DNA from: Novakomyces olei
Taxonomy: Eukaryota > Ascomycota > Novakomycetes > Novakomycetales > Novakomycetaceae
Direction: 5' to 3'
NCBI GenBank assembly: GCA_016906335.1
Contig: JADEYG010000007.1
Span: 620,001 to 684,000, forward strand
DNA length: 64,000 nt
The notes beneath the pieces are model-generated. The model saw only the letters and a program-made list of their open reading frames with translations, searched no databases and was not told the origin of the DNA. A program made the position numbers and the translations under genes. Below are positions 46,955 to 59,070 of this stretch, piece by piece. Position 1 is the first letter of the stretch. Each line of letters starts with the position of its first letter.

Positions 46955-49817
46955 TTAAATAACGTTCTGGAATGCACGGTTAATAGGCGAGCGAATAGGT
47001 TTGACACCCTTCCAAAACTCGATAGTCTGTTCTGCGCGCTCGGCAATTCCCTCTGGCGTAAAGTGGTACTTTTTGTAGACGTCCTTGTACGGGCCAGAAG
47101 CACCAAACGTGTTGATACCAAACTGCTCATGGCTGTAACGCTCCCATCCATGAGTGGAGTACACTTCTGCAGACATGATGGGAATTCCGTCGGGCAGCAC
47201 AGACAGCTTGTACTCCTTGGGCTGCTTGTCAAACACTTCAAAGCAAGGCAAAGAGACGATGCGCGTCTTTATGCCCTTCTCTGCCAGTACTTTAGCAGCG
47301 TCCACACAGAGAGAGACCTCTGAGCCCGTCGAGGCCAGAGTAATATCGGCATTTTGCTCTTCAGCCAGCGTATAGCCTCCCTTGATAGCCTTGTCGATAG
47401 AGGAGCCGTGCAAGTGAGGCAGGTTTTGGCGAGTCAGAGCCAAGATAGAGGGAGTATGCAGGGTTGAAATGGCGATGTAGTAAGCTGCCGAGCATTCGTT
47501 ACCGTCAGCAGGGCGCCAGTTCATCATGTTGGGCAGAGCACGGAAGTGAGCCAGCGTCTCAATAGGCTGATGAGTAGGACCATCCTCGCCGAGGCCGATA
47601 GAATCGTGAGTGGCCACGTACAAAACACGGAACCTGTTGAGGGCAGACAGGCGTACAGCTCCAGCGGCATAAGAAACAAAGTTCAAAAAGGTTCCACCGG
47701 CAGGAATCATTGTGCCATAGGACGCAATTCCATTCATGATAGCAGCCATTCCATGTTCACGTACTCCGTAGCGGAAATAACGGCCGGCATAGTTGCCCAG
47801 ACCAGTGCTCTCCGGCTGGAAATCAACAGCAGTCTTCCAGCGAGTGTTGTTTGACCCGGTCAAATCTGCAGAACCGCTGACAAGCTCTGGAATAACTTCC
47901 GACAGCTTGGTGAGAACTGCTTCCGACAATTTGCGGGAGGCAACTGGAGCATCTGCCGGTGTGTAAGTAGGCAGAGCTTTCTCCCATCCCTCGGGAAGCT
48001 TTTGCTCAACTACACGGTTGAACTGGGCAGACAATTCAGGGTGGGCCTTTTCATAAGATGCATACAGCTTGTTCCATTCTTTCTCTGCCTCCTCGCCCTT
48101 GCGAGCAGTCGCGTGGTAAAAGTCATACACCTCGGGAGGGACAACAAAGCTCTTCTCCGGATCAAAGCCAAACTTCTTCTTGAGCTGAGCAGCATCAGCA
48201 GGCTTGAGAGGGTTGCCGTGCACGTCATGTGTGCCCTGGTCGAGAGAGCCGTAGCCGATAGTGGTGCGCAGTTTGATGAGAGTAGGCTTGTTCTTAACCG
48301 CGACGGCTTCAGCTAGTGCCTTTTCAATACCATCATAGTCCGAGTCGCCATTATCGACGTGGATAACGTGCCAGCCATAGGCCTCGTAGCGCTTGGAAAC
48401 GTCCTCCGTGAAGGCAACATTGGTATCGCCGTCGATGGAGATATGGTTATCGTCATAGACGGCGATAAGGTTGTCCAGCTGCAAATGTCCAGCGAGCGAG
48501 CAGGCCTCTGAGGAAACGCCTTCCATCATGCATCCATCACCGAGGAAGGCAAAGACCTTGTTATCAATGATTGGAAAATCGGGTTTGTTGTACACTGCGG
48601 CCGTATGCTTTTCCGCAATAGCAATGCCGACAGCGTTACTAATACCCTGGCCCAGCGGTCCCGTGGTCACCTCGATGTTTAGCTCGGGAATATGATTCTC
48701 CGGGTGTCCTGGAGTCTTGGAATCGCATTTGCGGAAGCTCTTGAGATCGTCCATGGAAAGAGGATAGCCATAGAGATGGTTTAGAATATATTGCAAAGCG
48801 CAGCCGTGACCGTTCCTATTTTCAAAAGTATTAGCAAAGTGCTTGGCTAGGAAATATTTCGACGCACGAGAGGACAAAGCGATCACGGTTGATCCAGCGT
48901 GCATTCTTTGGGTTGAATTTCATAAACTTGTTGAACAAAACGTGGCTGACTGGAGCCATGCCCATAGGCGCTATAATTAATTAGCATTGCTTTGGAAATG
49001 TAGTGCGTCAAGCATCGCGGCAGGCTCAAGGCAAGACAATTTAGGCGTTGGCCAAGGATGCAATATTTCACAAGGACCAAAACAAATCATTCCTCAATAA
49101 TGAACGTAAACACAAGAAAGTGACACGAGAAAATGCCGGGAAACCAAAATTGAAGAGCCCTTGTTCGTTTCCCCATTGGGTACTATGAGCGGCTGTCGAA
49201 CGGATAAGCGTTGAGGCAACCGGATTGTATTTGGGCTCGACGGAAAGATGAAAAAAAGTTCAAGAACAACTCTGGCATAGAGCAGGTTATCCAAATCCAT
49301 TTAATCGTTCATATTTTGACTCTGAAGCAACCAAATAGATCTGCCAAGACATGAAAGATGGCCACTGTAAAAAAAAAGACAATGGCGATTTCTGGCACAA
49401 TTTTATGCAGTACAATCTAGAAATAGCGGCTCAATAGCGGCCTGAAAGAGCAGCGAAAGCAGCAGTGTAAAAGGATGTACGTAACCCGTTTGAACCACAA
49501 TGACGGTAAAAAGTTAAAGCTTGAGAGAACAGAGCGTATTGGACGGATAGCAAGTAGAAAAGGCTCAGACATGGCCTTGTGAGAGTAAAAAGACTCGGCT
49601 CATATTAATTGCCAAGGAAAAAACCACAATTGGCCTTTGAGCACTAAAATTTTCCTTGCAATCAAAGAGCATTGCTCCCCTGATCTGCAAGACACTGACG
49701 CACTATATTGAATAAAAACGTACCTCCGGGATGGCCGGACTTTGCATTTGAAACGATGTCGACGGCCAAGACACGGATAGTGTCAATAGCAAGTTGATCA
49801 ATCGGCCCGTAAGTCAT
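46955..49817 (-). CDS. TKL1: Transketolase
   Basis: Exons 49817-49724, 48970-48868 and 48815-46955; introns of 753 and 52 nt; 685 residues, the normal size. Junctions rebuild the thiamine-diphosphate domain: [18 protein letters not shown] joined to [13 protein letters not shown], then RDRFVLS joined to [13 protein letters not shown]. Further signatures are [27 protein letters not shown] and [18 protein letters not shown]. The enzyme moves two-carbon units in the non-oxidative pentose phosphate pathway (cytosol). Coding third positions are G/C-rich as in HEM1. The first intron is by far the longest in the window. Confidence 0.96.
48971..49723 (-). other. 753-nt first intron of TKL1
   Basis: Donor GTACGT at 49,723 and acceptor ATTATAG at 48,971, in phase on both sides. 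No long open frame and no box C/D snoRNA pattern was seen inside. Confidence 0.8.
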
Positions 49818-50310
49818 TGCTGCGATGGTAAATGTTCTGAGCAAATAGACGGGAGGTTATACGCTCAAGGATGCCTCCCACTATTTCTTTTATCCATCAA
49901 TCCCGCCCTCCTTTAATCTTACTTACACTCTAGCACAAGTGACGCAGCCTTTGTTAAAGGGCCGAGTTTCGTGGCATTTCCTTATACCGCAACGCTGAAG
50001 CTCAGGGTATTCTATAAGCGTTATTTTCGGGATGAAAATAATGTCTCGCATTAACTAGGGTTTTCCCAAACATACGGTTGCCAGGCAACGACCGCGTGTG
50101 TTTACGATAAACGGATTATAACAATCTTGCAAATGAGCATTGTGCATATGCGTCAACGTTACCAAAGTCGCAATTGATCTCGTTGAAATTCGAAGCCTGA
50201 CAGTTTGCACGGACCCGCAATCTTCGAGCTCACCGAAAGCACAGTGCAAAGGGCACAGACGCGAACGAGAGCCACGCGACACTGCCTTGTTGGCAACGTG
50301 TTGATCCGTG
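49818..50310. promoter_or_regulatory. Divergent promoter region of TKL1 and CDC14
   Basis: 493 bp between start codons, less AT-rich than other gaps. No gene is seen. Role by position. Confidence 0.5.
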
Positions 50311-52367
50311 ATGACTCAAGATCATGAATGCGAGCCACAGATGCTCGAGTTCTTGGAAGGTAAAAGAGAAGCAATCGTGCATGCAAATACAATACTTACA
50401 GACAGGCCGGCTGTATCTAACAGCCTTTGATACTCCGCCGCCGGCCAATTATATGCCACATCTCTACTTTTTCACAGTGGACGATGCTCTCGTCTACAAT
50501 CCTTTTTTCCACGACTTTGGTCCGCTCAACATCAGTCATTTGTTTCGATTTTCGTTATTGCTACATGAAATTCTGAGCGATTCAACTATACACAAGGACC
50601 GACCCGTCGTGTTTTACTCACGCGACGATGCACGCAGCCGGGCTAATGCCGCGTGCTTATTATCGTGCTATATGGTATGAAGAATTGATATAAAAAAATA
50701 ATTCAATATCAAACAAGAATTCAATATAAAACAATAAATCTATTTTCGGTCTCTTTGAAAAATTGCAATGACCTTGTTCTTGATATATTGGCTTAATCTA
50801 CTCTTACGTCTTATCTCTTCTATTATAATTATTATACCTTGGGCCATAAATTAATTTGCAGGTACTCGTCCAGCAATGGCCACCGCACTTGGTACTTGCT
50901 CCGCTGGCAGAAGCAGAGCCTCCTCTCATGCCTTTCCGGGACGCCGGTTATGCTCCAGCGGACTATACACTATCCGTGCAAGACTGTGTATACGGAGTAT
51001 GGCGGGCGAAAGAGGCCGGGATCCTAGAGATTCGCGATCTTGACGTAAATGAGTACGAAAAGTATGAGCGGGTGGAGAATGGCGATTTCAACTGGGTTTC
51101 TCCTCACTTTGTCGCCTTTGCTAGTCCTTCCTGCCCCGGTTACGCTCCCTCCCCGTCCAGTTCAGTTACCCTTTCACTAGAACGAAGCCGGCCTTTGCCC
51201 GCAGCCTTTAACGCAGTACTCTCATACTTTACTGATCATAATGTTAAGCTTGTTGTACGGCTAAACTCACCGCTATACGACCCTGTTCATTTTACAGATC
51301 GTGGAATCGCTCACAAGGACATGTTTTTTGAAGATGGAACAGTCCCTGCTCTTGAGATTGTTCGCGAATTTATCGCTAGGGCAGACGCAGTAATGCAGAA
51401 AGACGAGAACAGTGTTATTGCCGTCCACTGCAAGGCTGGTCTAGGTCGTACAGGCTGTCTGATTGGAGCCTACTTGATCTATCGCTATGCTTTTACTGCC
51501 AACGAGGTTATTGCTTATATGCGCATCCTGCGGCCGGGGATGGTTGTCGGCCCACAACAGCACTGGCTGCATATAAACCAGCACCATTTCCGTGAATGGT
51601 ACTTTGAAGATTTGTACAGTAAGAAAAATCAAAGGGTCGAAGCAGCTGCTGAAAGCGTTTCTCCGTTACTCAATTATAAAAGCAGTGCAGCCATTTCCAC
51701 ACCGACCCGGTCTCCATTGTCAGAGATCAGACAGTCGCGAACTGCTCAGGCTGATAACACGCCTTTGCCCGTACCAACGCCCGGTCAGCCTCGCAAAACT
51801 GCAGGACTAACGGCAAGCAGAGCCGTTTCATCCTCACGGCACACGGTGCTAGAAGAAGAGGATGATTGTGGGACACGGGACGAAAATGCTCTGGACGATG
51901 TCGAGTTTTCAGAGCATGTACGCAATCTAAATGATAAATTATGGGAAGGAATACAGGAACAACAGCAATCGCGAACACGGTGCGTGCAGCGTAAAGCAGT
52001 GGCATTGTTAGACGGAGCCATGGATGAGCAAATGGACAATTATACTCTGGGCCAGGACTTGAGCGACCAGTACCATACAAGCAATGTAGCAGCAATGCCT
52101 CAACTGCCTTCGTCGCCGATAAGGCCGTCGCCTCGAATGCCCAGGTCGGTTAGTGTTTCGCGGATTGCAGAGTCGAAACAGCAATCTTCTCAAGCTGCAA
52201 GAGCTGGAGCCGGAAATGCCCGTGCTGTTTCACATGCCTATGGAGTAGGGAATCAGCAACTCGGGCCGCACAGGCAGCCTTCGAGTCGGACGGCCTCTGG
52301 GTCTAATATTGCTGCGAATGGCCGCATAAGTAAAACTCGCCAGCCATCGCGAAAAGTTGTTGTATAG
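50311..52367 (+). CDS. CDC14: Dual-specificity phosphatase Cdc14
   Basis: Exons 50311-50359, 50406-50674 and 50862-52367; introns of 46 and 187 nt; 607 residues. The N-terminal DSP-like domain has GRLYLTAFDTPPPA, YFFTVDDALVYNPFFHDFGP and MPFRDAGYAPADYTLSVQD. The catalytic domain has HFTDRGIAHKDMFFEDGT and the active-site loop HCKAGLGRTGCLIGAYLI (Cys296). The C-terminal third is basic, Ser/Arg-rich and unconserved. Cdc14 reverses CDK phosphorylation at mitotic exit and cytokinesis. Intron 1 ends in a tandem ACAGACAG; the second AG is the in-frame choice. Confidence 0.95.
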
Positions 52368-52729
52368 AGAAGGGATAAACAAGATAATGGCGGAGAGTTT
52401 GCGTATTTGCATGTGTATATAAACATTGGATGATGTTTATATACACAAAAATGTACCATTTTATCTACTGCATATTGAATAGCGAATGCATTTGATGCCT
52501 TCCACTTTGCTCTAATCTGTTGTGGTCGAATAAATAAGGGTACATTAACCCTAACCCTGTAGATTGGCCAGATTTGTGGATAATTCATTGACATATATGA
52601 AATAATGAATGAATAATGAATATACGAACTATATGACGCTTCTAAGAATATAGCACAATAAGTCATAAATAATATATAATAGAAATAGATAAATTAAAAA
52701 ACAGGCAGCCGACCAGGTAAACTTCTGAG
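52368..52729. other. Intergenic region with a telobox upstream of HUB1
   Basis: CDC14 3' flank and HUB1 promoter. TTAACCCTAACCCT lies at 52,545-52,559, about 170 bp before HUB1. No gene is seen. Confidence 0.6.
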
Positions 52730-53078
52730 ATGATTGAAGTCATTTGGTAAATTTACTTTTCCGTCCTTTTGCATTCTCTAACCGCGTCTAAAGCAACGAT
52801 CGACTAGGCAAAAAGATTCGAGTCAAGGTATCCTAAAATTATTGATATCGTAGACTAATTTTTGTGCAGTGCATGCCCGACGACACCGTAGGCGATTTAA
52901 AGAAACTGATTGCCGCGCAAACAGGAACGAACCCCCAAAAGATCGTTTTAAAAAAATGGTACAATACTTTCAAGGATCATATTACGCTTGCGGATTATGA
53001 AATTCATGATGGCATGAGTTTGGAGCTTTACTATGTAAGAACAGAGTTGGGATGCCGCGGTACTAACTACAGAACTAA
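52730..53078 (+). CDS. HUB1: Ubiquitin-like splicing modifier Hub1/UBL5
   Basis: Exons 52730-52746, 52794-52827, 52870-53034 and 53073-53078 (one codon plus stop); introns of 47, 42 and 38 nt; 73 residues, exactly the family length. The protein reads [17 protein letters not shown], then [46 protein letters not shown]. It ends in the family YY-X instead of a Gly-Gly, so it is not conjugated. Hub1 binds Snu66 and Prp5 and tunes splice-site choice. The last intron has a perfect TACTAAC branch. Its retention would add about 31 residues in frame. Confidence 0.95.
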
Positions 53079-53186
53079 ATACGAGATACCATTAATGAGG
53101 AAACATGTACAACAATTATGGTTCAAGTAGGTTTAGAGTAGCGCTTTAGTGAATCTTTGTCTAGACTCGCGCTTGATCGATTCTGT

Positions 53187-53285
<99 letters not shown>

Positions 53286-53287
53286 TT
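53187..53287 (+). repeat. (TTTA)25 microsatellite
   Basis: About 25 uninterrupted TTTA units downstream of HUB1. Confidence 0.97.
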
Positions 53288-53408
53288 AATTATCTAGAAT
53301 GATTTGTATGATTCAGAATTTTTGCTCGCTTGCGTGCAAACCTTTTTCGATCAAAAGCAACACTTTCAATTCGCCAGATGCAATGCGTTTATACATTTAT
53401 TGAATCCA

Positions 53409-53409
<1 letters not shown>

Positions 53410-53453
<44 letters not shown>
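53410..53453 (+). repeat. Poly-A tract (44 nt)
   Basis: Uninterrupted A44 about 40 bp beyond the DIS3L2 stop codon. On the minus strand it reads as poly-T. Confidence 0.95.
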
Positions 53454-53457
<4 letters not shown>

Positions 53458-53491
53458 TATTGATCCGAAAATGCAAAGTCTACATACAGCT

Positions 53492-56400
53492 CTACCCCCC
53501 TCTCCCAAGTCTGCGCTGGAAATTTTCATGCTTCCATTTAGGCTGTTCCTGATTCCAGACCAGTCCTGCCACAATATCGCAAGGGCTGGCGGCAAAGTTC
53601 CCCTGGAGCCATACCTTTACGGGCATAAATATTTGTAATTTTAAATCCGGCCTAATATCGCTCTCAGCGTAAGCCTTGCCTCCCAGCAGAGATTTCAAGG
53701 TGGACATATTGAAGGCATTCTCTGCAGCATCCGGAGTGATTTCCCCTTCACTCGTCTGTCCGCTCTGTGCGCCAGTCTCATCCTCATCATTGTACCTGGC
53801 AATGGCCCTTTTACGATCGTTGGCCGAGTAAAACTGGATAGCCAGTTCGCGTTTACCTGTGGACCGGAGGAACGTACGCTCAACGGCCAAAGATTTATCC
53901 AACAGCACTCGCCTTTCCAACCCGAAAGCGGGAATGACGACATCGATACTGCGGTCGTTGACGTCAACAACGACTGCGTCAGCTTGCAATCCCTCGTCCG
54001 GACCCATATTGCCTTCTTTGCGACGCGCCTTTTCAATGTACGCTGCCAAGTAGACCAGGGTACTTCGGTCTGAGGCCAGTCGAGAATTCTCTTTGCCAAT
54101 GTTGCATGTTTTGGCCCATTTTTCACACAGAGCACTGGCAAAAGTGGGTGCAGTTCCCTCAATCGCATGCTGCAGCAGCCTGTGCACTACGATATCGGAA
54201 TAGCGACGGATAGGCGAAGTGAAGTGCGTATACCGGTCTACAGAAAGGGCAAAATGCCTCCAGGAGCTTTCGTCTGGGACTGTACCCGTACAGAAATACA
54301 GAGCACGGTTCATTGCTTTGACTGCATTGCTCTGCAGAATTAAAAGAGCTTCATTGTCGTGAATGGCAGCGTTTAACTCTGTGAAACTCTGCTGCAGCGA
54401 ATGCGATGTTGTTGGATCAATATGGACTCCGAGCGATTTAGCGTACTCTACAAACATCTTCATCGGCCGCAGCTTTGGAGGCGGGTGCCGGCGCAGGAGA
54501 GCGAGCTGAGGGAAAGCCTGGCTGATCTTTTCAGCGACGGCAATATTAGCCAGAAGCATAAACTCCTGGACAAGCGAGTTTGTCTCATGCCACTCGTAAA
54601 CGGCCGCCTCAACTGGCCTATTTTGCTCATCCAGCCGGAAACTGAGCTTGAAATTCTGAATGTCCAGTGCCCCATTCTGCCTCCGTTTGTCACGCAATGC
54701 TCTGGATATACTCAGCAGCCGCTCCATACTGGACCGAACGGCTCCTTCATCAACTGCCGCATTGCCACACTCAGATTTGCCAGATTTGCCAGATTTGCCC
54801 TCTGCTTGTTGACCCTTGTTTCCTGTAATAGCCGCCTCTGCCAGGGAGGCTTTGCCATCAAGGAAAGCCTGTGCCTGGCCATAAGAAAACCGCAGGCAGG
54901 GCCGTATAATGCTCCGGCCAAACCATCGCTCACCTACTTCCTCGCCCCGAGCGTTCATGCGCCACGTAACGGAAAATGTTAGCTTTTCTACGCCAGGGTT
55001 GAGGGAGCACAGCTTTTCACACAAAGCTGCCGGCAACATGGGAACAGCTTCCTGCACGAGATAGACAGTATTTGCTCTGCGCTGAGCAATCTTGTCCAGC
55101 GCTGTTCCCTCCCGAACAAAATGCGAGACATCAGCAATGTGAACGCCGACTTCAAAAGTTCCATCCGGTAGCGCTTTGCATGAAACAGCATCGTCCAAGT
55201 CACGCGCAGTCTCTGGATCAATAGTGTATACAATCTCGTTCCGAAAGTCTCGTCTTCCGGCGATGTCCGCCTCTGTTGGCCGCCACGGCAGTTTCGGCAA
55301 CGATTCAAGGGCACTTGAAGGGAAATCAGACGCGTCTATATTGAACTCGCTCAGGATCGCTCGTGTCTGTGTCTCAATGTCTCCCATTGGGCCCAACTGC
55401 TCTCGGATATAAGCACGAGGCCGTCTCTCCGATTCTCGCCAATCAAGGGAAACAGTTGCTGAAAAGAGTGTATCATAATGCTTTTCTATCGCTGCCTTTT
55501 GATCATATACGCGTACGAATCGGCTAAAATCGGAAAGATTGACAGTCATAAAGGGGTATCTGGAGTCTTGAGGAACAAACAGCCCAAACTTTTCCGAAGG
55601 CTGGTCCGGTTTGAACTCGGGCTGCAAATAAGACCATCGGTTCTGCCGTACAAATCCAACAATTTGCTCCACGGGCCGACGTTCTAGTATATGTACCACT
55701 TTGCAAAGGACTCTTGCATCGTCATTATCAGGTGCTTCAGACTGTTCTTCGACAGTCAGATCGCTGTCAGCATAAGGATCACCGCCCTTTGGTTGCCAGT
55801 AACGCGTCCCTCGAACACCGGTTCGTTCAAGCACGACTGTATCGCCCTCAAATGCGCGGTTTCGAGCTCTTTCATCAGGAATTACGAAATCCTCCTCGCA
55901 ACCGTCTACAGTAACAAAGGCTTCCTTGCGTTGTCTGCGGTTGATACGCACAGTACCTGACTGATATTTGCCGCTCTAAAATTGTTAGCACCTTTATAGT
56001 CAAGATTTGTAGGATTTTTATCCAATAAATTTAATTTGGTTTCTTTAATTTGCTCTTTCTCCATTTTTTTTTTTAATGTATTTTTTCTGATCGTTATCTT
56101 CGTCCTCCAAAACTTGCGTTCAATAGTTGAATATACCTTTATCCCTTGAATGGCATTTTTATGCGAAACAAAAGGCTCAAAGAAAGTTGATCTCTGTCCT
56201 ATCGATGACATGTTTTTGCTTGGCTCGTCTTCGGCCACTGGAACCGCTGACAGTGTAAACTTTCTGCAAAAAGAGGCGACTGCCTTTGTATCGGTATCTG
56301 TCCAGTGTGCCTTTATAGTCGCTCTCCGCTTTGCTTTACCTGCATTCAGCACGGAGGCCACTGCTTCATATATGCCTGCGCCCAGTGAGGGCCTTGAAAT

Positions 56401-56529
56401 TTGAGAATTTGGCCGGGGCTTTTCCAAAGCCTCGTATGACACAAAGTTCTCATGTTTGCCTGATTTAGGGTTCGGCACCATCCTTTGCCGAGCTATTTCT
56501 CGGGTTCTTTGTGCCCACCAAACGCGCAT
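53492..56529 (-). CDS. dis3L2: RNase II-family 3'-5' exoribonuclease Dis3L2
   Basis: Exons 56529-56137 and 55975-53492; one 161-nt intron with branch GCTAAC; 958 residues. Cold-shock domains come first (SGKYQSGTVRINRRQRKEAF, DFVIPDERARNRAFEGDTVV). The RNB catalytic core has IDPETARDLDDA with all four metal-binding aspartates (384, 390, 392, 393), VGVHIADVSHFV, VPMLPAALCEKLCSLNPG and YTHFTSPIRRYSDIVVHRLL. A C-terminal S1-like region follows. There is no N-terminal PIN or CR3 motif, which separates it from Dis3, and the intact aspartates separate it from inactive Ssd1. Dis3L2 degrades uridylated RNAs in the cytoplasm without the exosome. Confidence 0.88.
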
Positions 56530-57601
56530 CAAGATACCTTTAAATCTTCATTCGGTAGATTTTATCTTGTCATACATTAATTGAAGTTCAATTCTGCTGT
56601 CTCGATTAATTTTCTATAGACTGATGGATACTGGAAAGTATTAAAACATCAATTATCCTAGTTGTTTTATTTTTATTTGGATTTGGATTTTTATTTTAAT
56701 TATTTAAAGTATTTTATTATTCTATTATTTTTATTTTAATTATATTCTGAGTCTTTTTCGCCGATTGAGCTTACTTTCGGAATGCTATTTATTGCTTCAA
56801 ACTTTGGTTTGCACGCGGCTTATTCATAGCCATGCAAGCTTACTCTGTCACGGCAAATCTAGGTTTATTGCGAAATCATCTATTACTGCGAGACCCCGTT
56901 TGCAACCTTAATATCAAATGCATGCTTGCAAACCACACAATTTAGCTTTTTCCAGGGCCAAATAAACAAGAACACGATCAGAAGCTTTGCTCTTTTCTTG
57001 TTAAATGTGTTACCGTATCAGGTGGATGGATACTCTGATCATGGCAGGCGTATAAGCCTTGTGCAAATATGCATATTAGCACCAGCATCCCAACGCCTTC
57101 TATTCGATATGCCGAGAGACTGTATTACATTGCGCTCACAATAGTCTCGTCTGTTTCAGAGCAAAGGAGTAAAGCTCAGCGTAGCACTTTTCAAGAACTT
57201 TTCCGGTACTATTCTAGAATTTTTCTAGCACCTTTCTAGCATTTTATAATAGTGCCCAAACTCAAAATCCAGTCCTCAACATACTAATCGCAATAAATTA
57301 ATAGCAGATAGATAGATCAGATTAGATAAAGCGTGGCCGAAACGTCGCAATCGAGTAGGGTTAAGCTCTCTTGGATATTTCACGTCTTTATACTGTTATT
57401 TACCCCAATTACACACTATACAATAATGATTATGTGTCTGTTAGGTATATTACGATTAATATACGATCGATTTTCGCCCTTTTAATCAACGGTAATCGGC
57501 GCGCTAATCGCAATCGCAATCGCAACTGCAATCAATACCCAAAACTTTGACCTAAAAACTTTGAGCTCGAATATGAAGCAGCAGTAAACGAGGCATAAAG
57601 T
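56530..57601. other. Divergent intergenic region, no gene recognised
   Basis: 1.07 kb between DIS3L2 and the GNAT gene; AT-rich at 56,650-56,750. One AGGGTTA word is at about 57,356. There are short open frames but none that look coding. Confidence 0.5.
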
Positions 57602-58267
57602 ATGACGGCAGACTTGAGCAATTGGAAGGGCGCCCCGCCACCGACACGTCAGGTACATGACGGCAAGTATACGCGCCTGGAACCGATAGACGCGAGTACG
57701 CACGCGGTTTCCCTCTACCGCGAATTCAAAGACAACAATGAATTATGGGACTTTGTGGGGTATGGGCCCTTTGCAGACGAAACAGAGTTTTCGCAGTTTC
57801 TTGCTGCGCAACAGGAGAAGAAAGATCCCCTTTTCTTTGCCGTCGTGGACAAATCCACAGGTGGACCTCTTGGCATGTTGAGCTACCTTAGCATTGCTCC
57901 GGCTGATGGCAGAGTTGAAATTGGACACATTGTACTCGGCCCGAGACTCCAACGTACTCGCATTGCTACTGAGGCTATTTATCTTTTGCTACTGCACGCG
58001 TTTGAACAGGGCTACCGTCGCGTTGAATGGAAATGCAACAATGAAAACAAGCCATCTCGTGCAGCTGCTCTGCGTTTTGGTTTCGAGTTTGAGGGTCTTT
58101 TCAGGCAGCATATGGTGGTAAAGCACAAGAACCGCGATACTGCGTACTTTAGCATTATCGATGCGGAGTGGAAGCCCATCAGACAAGCGTTTCAAGAATG
58201 GTTAGACGAAAGTAATTTCTCAGCCAGCGGGTCACAGAAAACGCGGTTAGCGACTCGACCTCAATAG
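57602..58267 (+). CDS. GNAT-family N-acetyltransferase (RimJ/RimL type)
   Basis: Intronless, 221 residues. Acetyltransf_3 pattern: YTRLEPIDASTHAVSLYREF, LGMLSYLSIAPADGRVEIGH, then the acetyl-CoA loop region VLGPRLQRTRIATEAIYLLL, followed by RRVEWKCNNENKPSRAAALRF and GFEFEGLFRQH. This matches fungal cytosolic GNATs related to RimJ/RimL, many of unknown substrate. The pyrophosphate loop is PRLQRTRIATEA rather than the canonical Q-x-x-G-x-G/A, but this variant is common in this subgroup. Substrate not assignable. Confidence 0.85.
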   Translation: MTADLSNWKGAPPPTRQVHDGKYTRLEPIDASTHAVSLYREFKDNNELWDFVGYGPFADETEFSQFLAAQQEKKDPLFFAVVDKSTGGPLGMLSYLSIAPADGRVEIGHIVLGPRLQRTRIATEAIYLLLLHAFEQGYRRVEWKCNNENKPSRAAALRFGFEFEGLFRQHMVVKHKNRDTAYFSIIDAEWKPIRQAFQEWLDESNFSASGSQKTRLATRPQ

Positions 58268-58398
58268 CGTTAGCACAGAATATACGGCTGGGGATCCAAT
58301 AGAGGTTGAGGGGGGATAGAAAAGATTAATTCATTATCATTGTATATAAACAGCCACCTGAACCACCGGAACGCATTAAAAAAACCAAGACTCCAATA

Positions 58399-59070
58399 CT
58401 AATTAACCTGTACATCGTCTTTTAGCTCAAAGCTAACATTACAGCCACACGTAGACTTGGCGTTAGGATTATCGACGACGCGAAAACTTGACCCAATCAA
58501 TTCTGTTTCATACTCAACTTTCGACCCGTTTGCATACGGCAAGGAGAACGAGTCCATTACGACTCGCGCTCCATCCTTAACAAAAACTGTATCTTCTTGC
58601 GCATCAACATCCGTGGTAATACTAATTCTAAATTGGAACCCGTGGCATCCGCCTGAATCGACCAAAACACGTAATAGCTTTGGAGGTTTCCCTTGTAAAT
58701 TTGCATTCGCTTTGTTCAGTTGCTGTTTTTTATATTAGACTTGAAAGATTCATCATGCAAGACAAAGACATACCTTAACAGCACTGTCGGCGATAACGAT
58801 CGTGAAGGGGTTCCCATTTTTGTCAAACTTTGGATTTATGATCTTTAACTCGTCACTTGGCTGTGACTGCTTGGGAAGGCCGCGTGTAGGAGTATCCAGA
58901 CCAGAAAGATTGGGAGAAAGCGTCGTCTGCTGCTGTGCGGTACTATTGAAACGAGTCTGCAGACTCGAAAACGCTACTCGCGCAAAGCTGCTTCTGCCAA
59001 AGGAAAAAGCACGGCGCGAGGCGGGGCCGGCACAAAAAGAGCACACTGACCTAACCCGAGATCCGAGCAT
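58399..59070 (-). CDS. ISA2: Mitochondrial iron-sulfur assembly protein Isa2
   Basis: Exons 59070-58774 and 58722-58399; one 51-nt intron; 206 residues. The N-terminus is Arg/Ser-rich (FSFGRSSFARVAFSSLQTRF), a clear presequence. The A-type scaffold domain has VDSGGCHGFQFRI, DTVFVKDGARVVMDSFSLPY, and the paired cysteines in KSTCGCNVSFEL. With Isa1 and Iba57 it builds 4Fe-4S clusters for aconitase and lipoate synthase. The linker before the domain (PKQSQPSDELKI) and DSGGC spacing fit Isa2 rather than Isa1, with moderate certainty. Confidence 0.88.

Larger units (their letters stand above)
53079..53491. other. Convergent intergenic region with two simple repeats
   Basis: Between HUB1 and DIS3L2. 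Contains (TTTA)n and a poly-A tract, listed separately. No gene is seen. Confidence 0.65.

Noticed and set aside
53187-53453. (TTTA)n and poly-A as the tail of a retroposed SINE or LINE
   Set aside because: No element body, target-site duplication or internal promoter box is visible next to either tract; simple repeats are frequent throughout the window.
57602-59070. Cytochrome P450, GNAT and neighbours as a secondary-metabolite cluster
   Set aside because: The P450 lies 12 kb away among housekeeping genes; no backbone synthase, transporter or pathway regulator is present.
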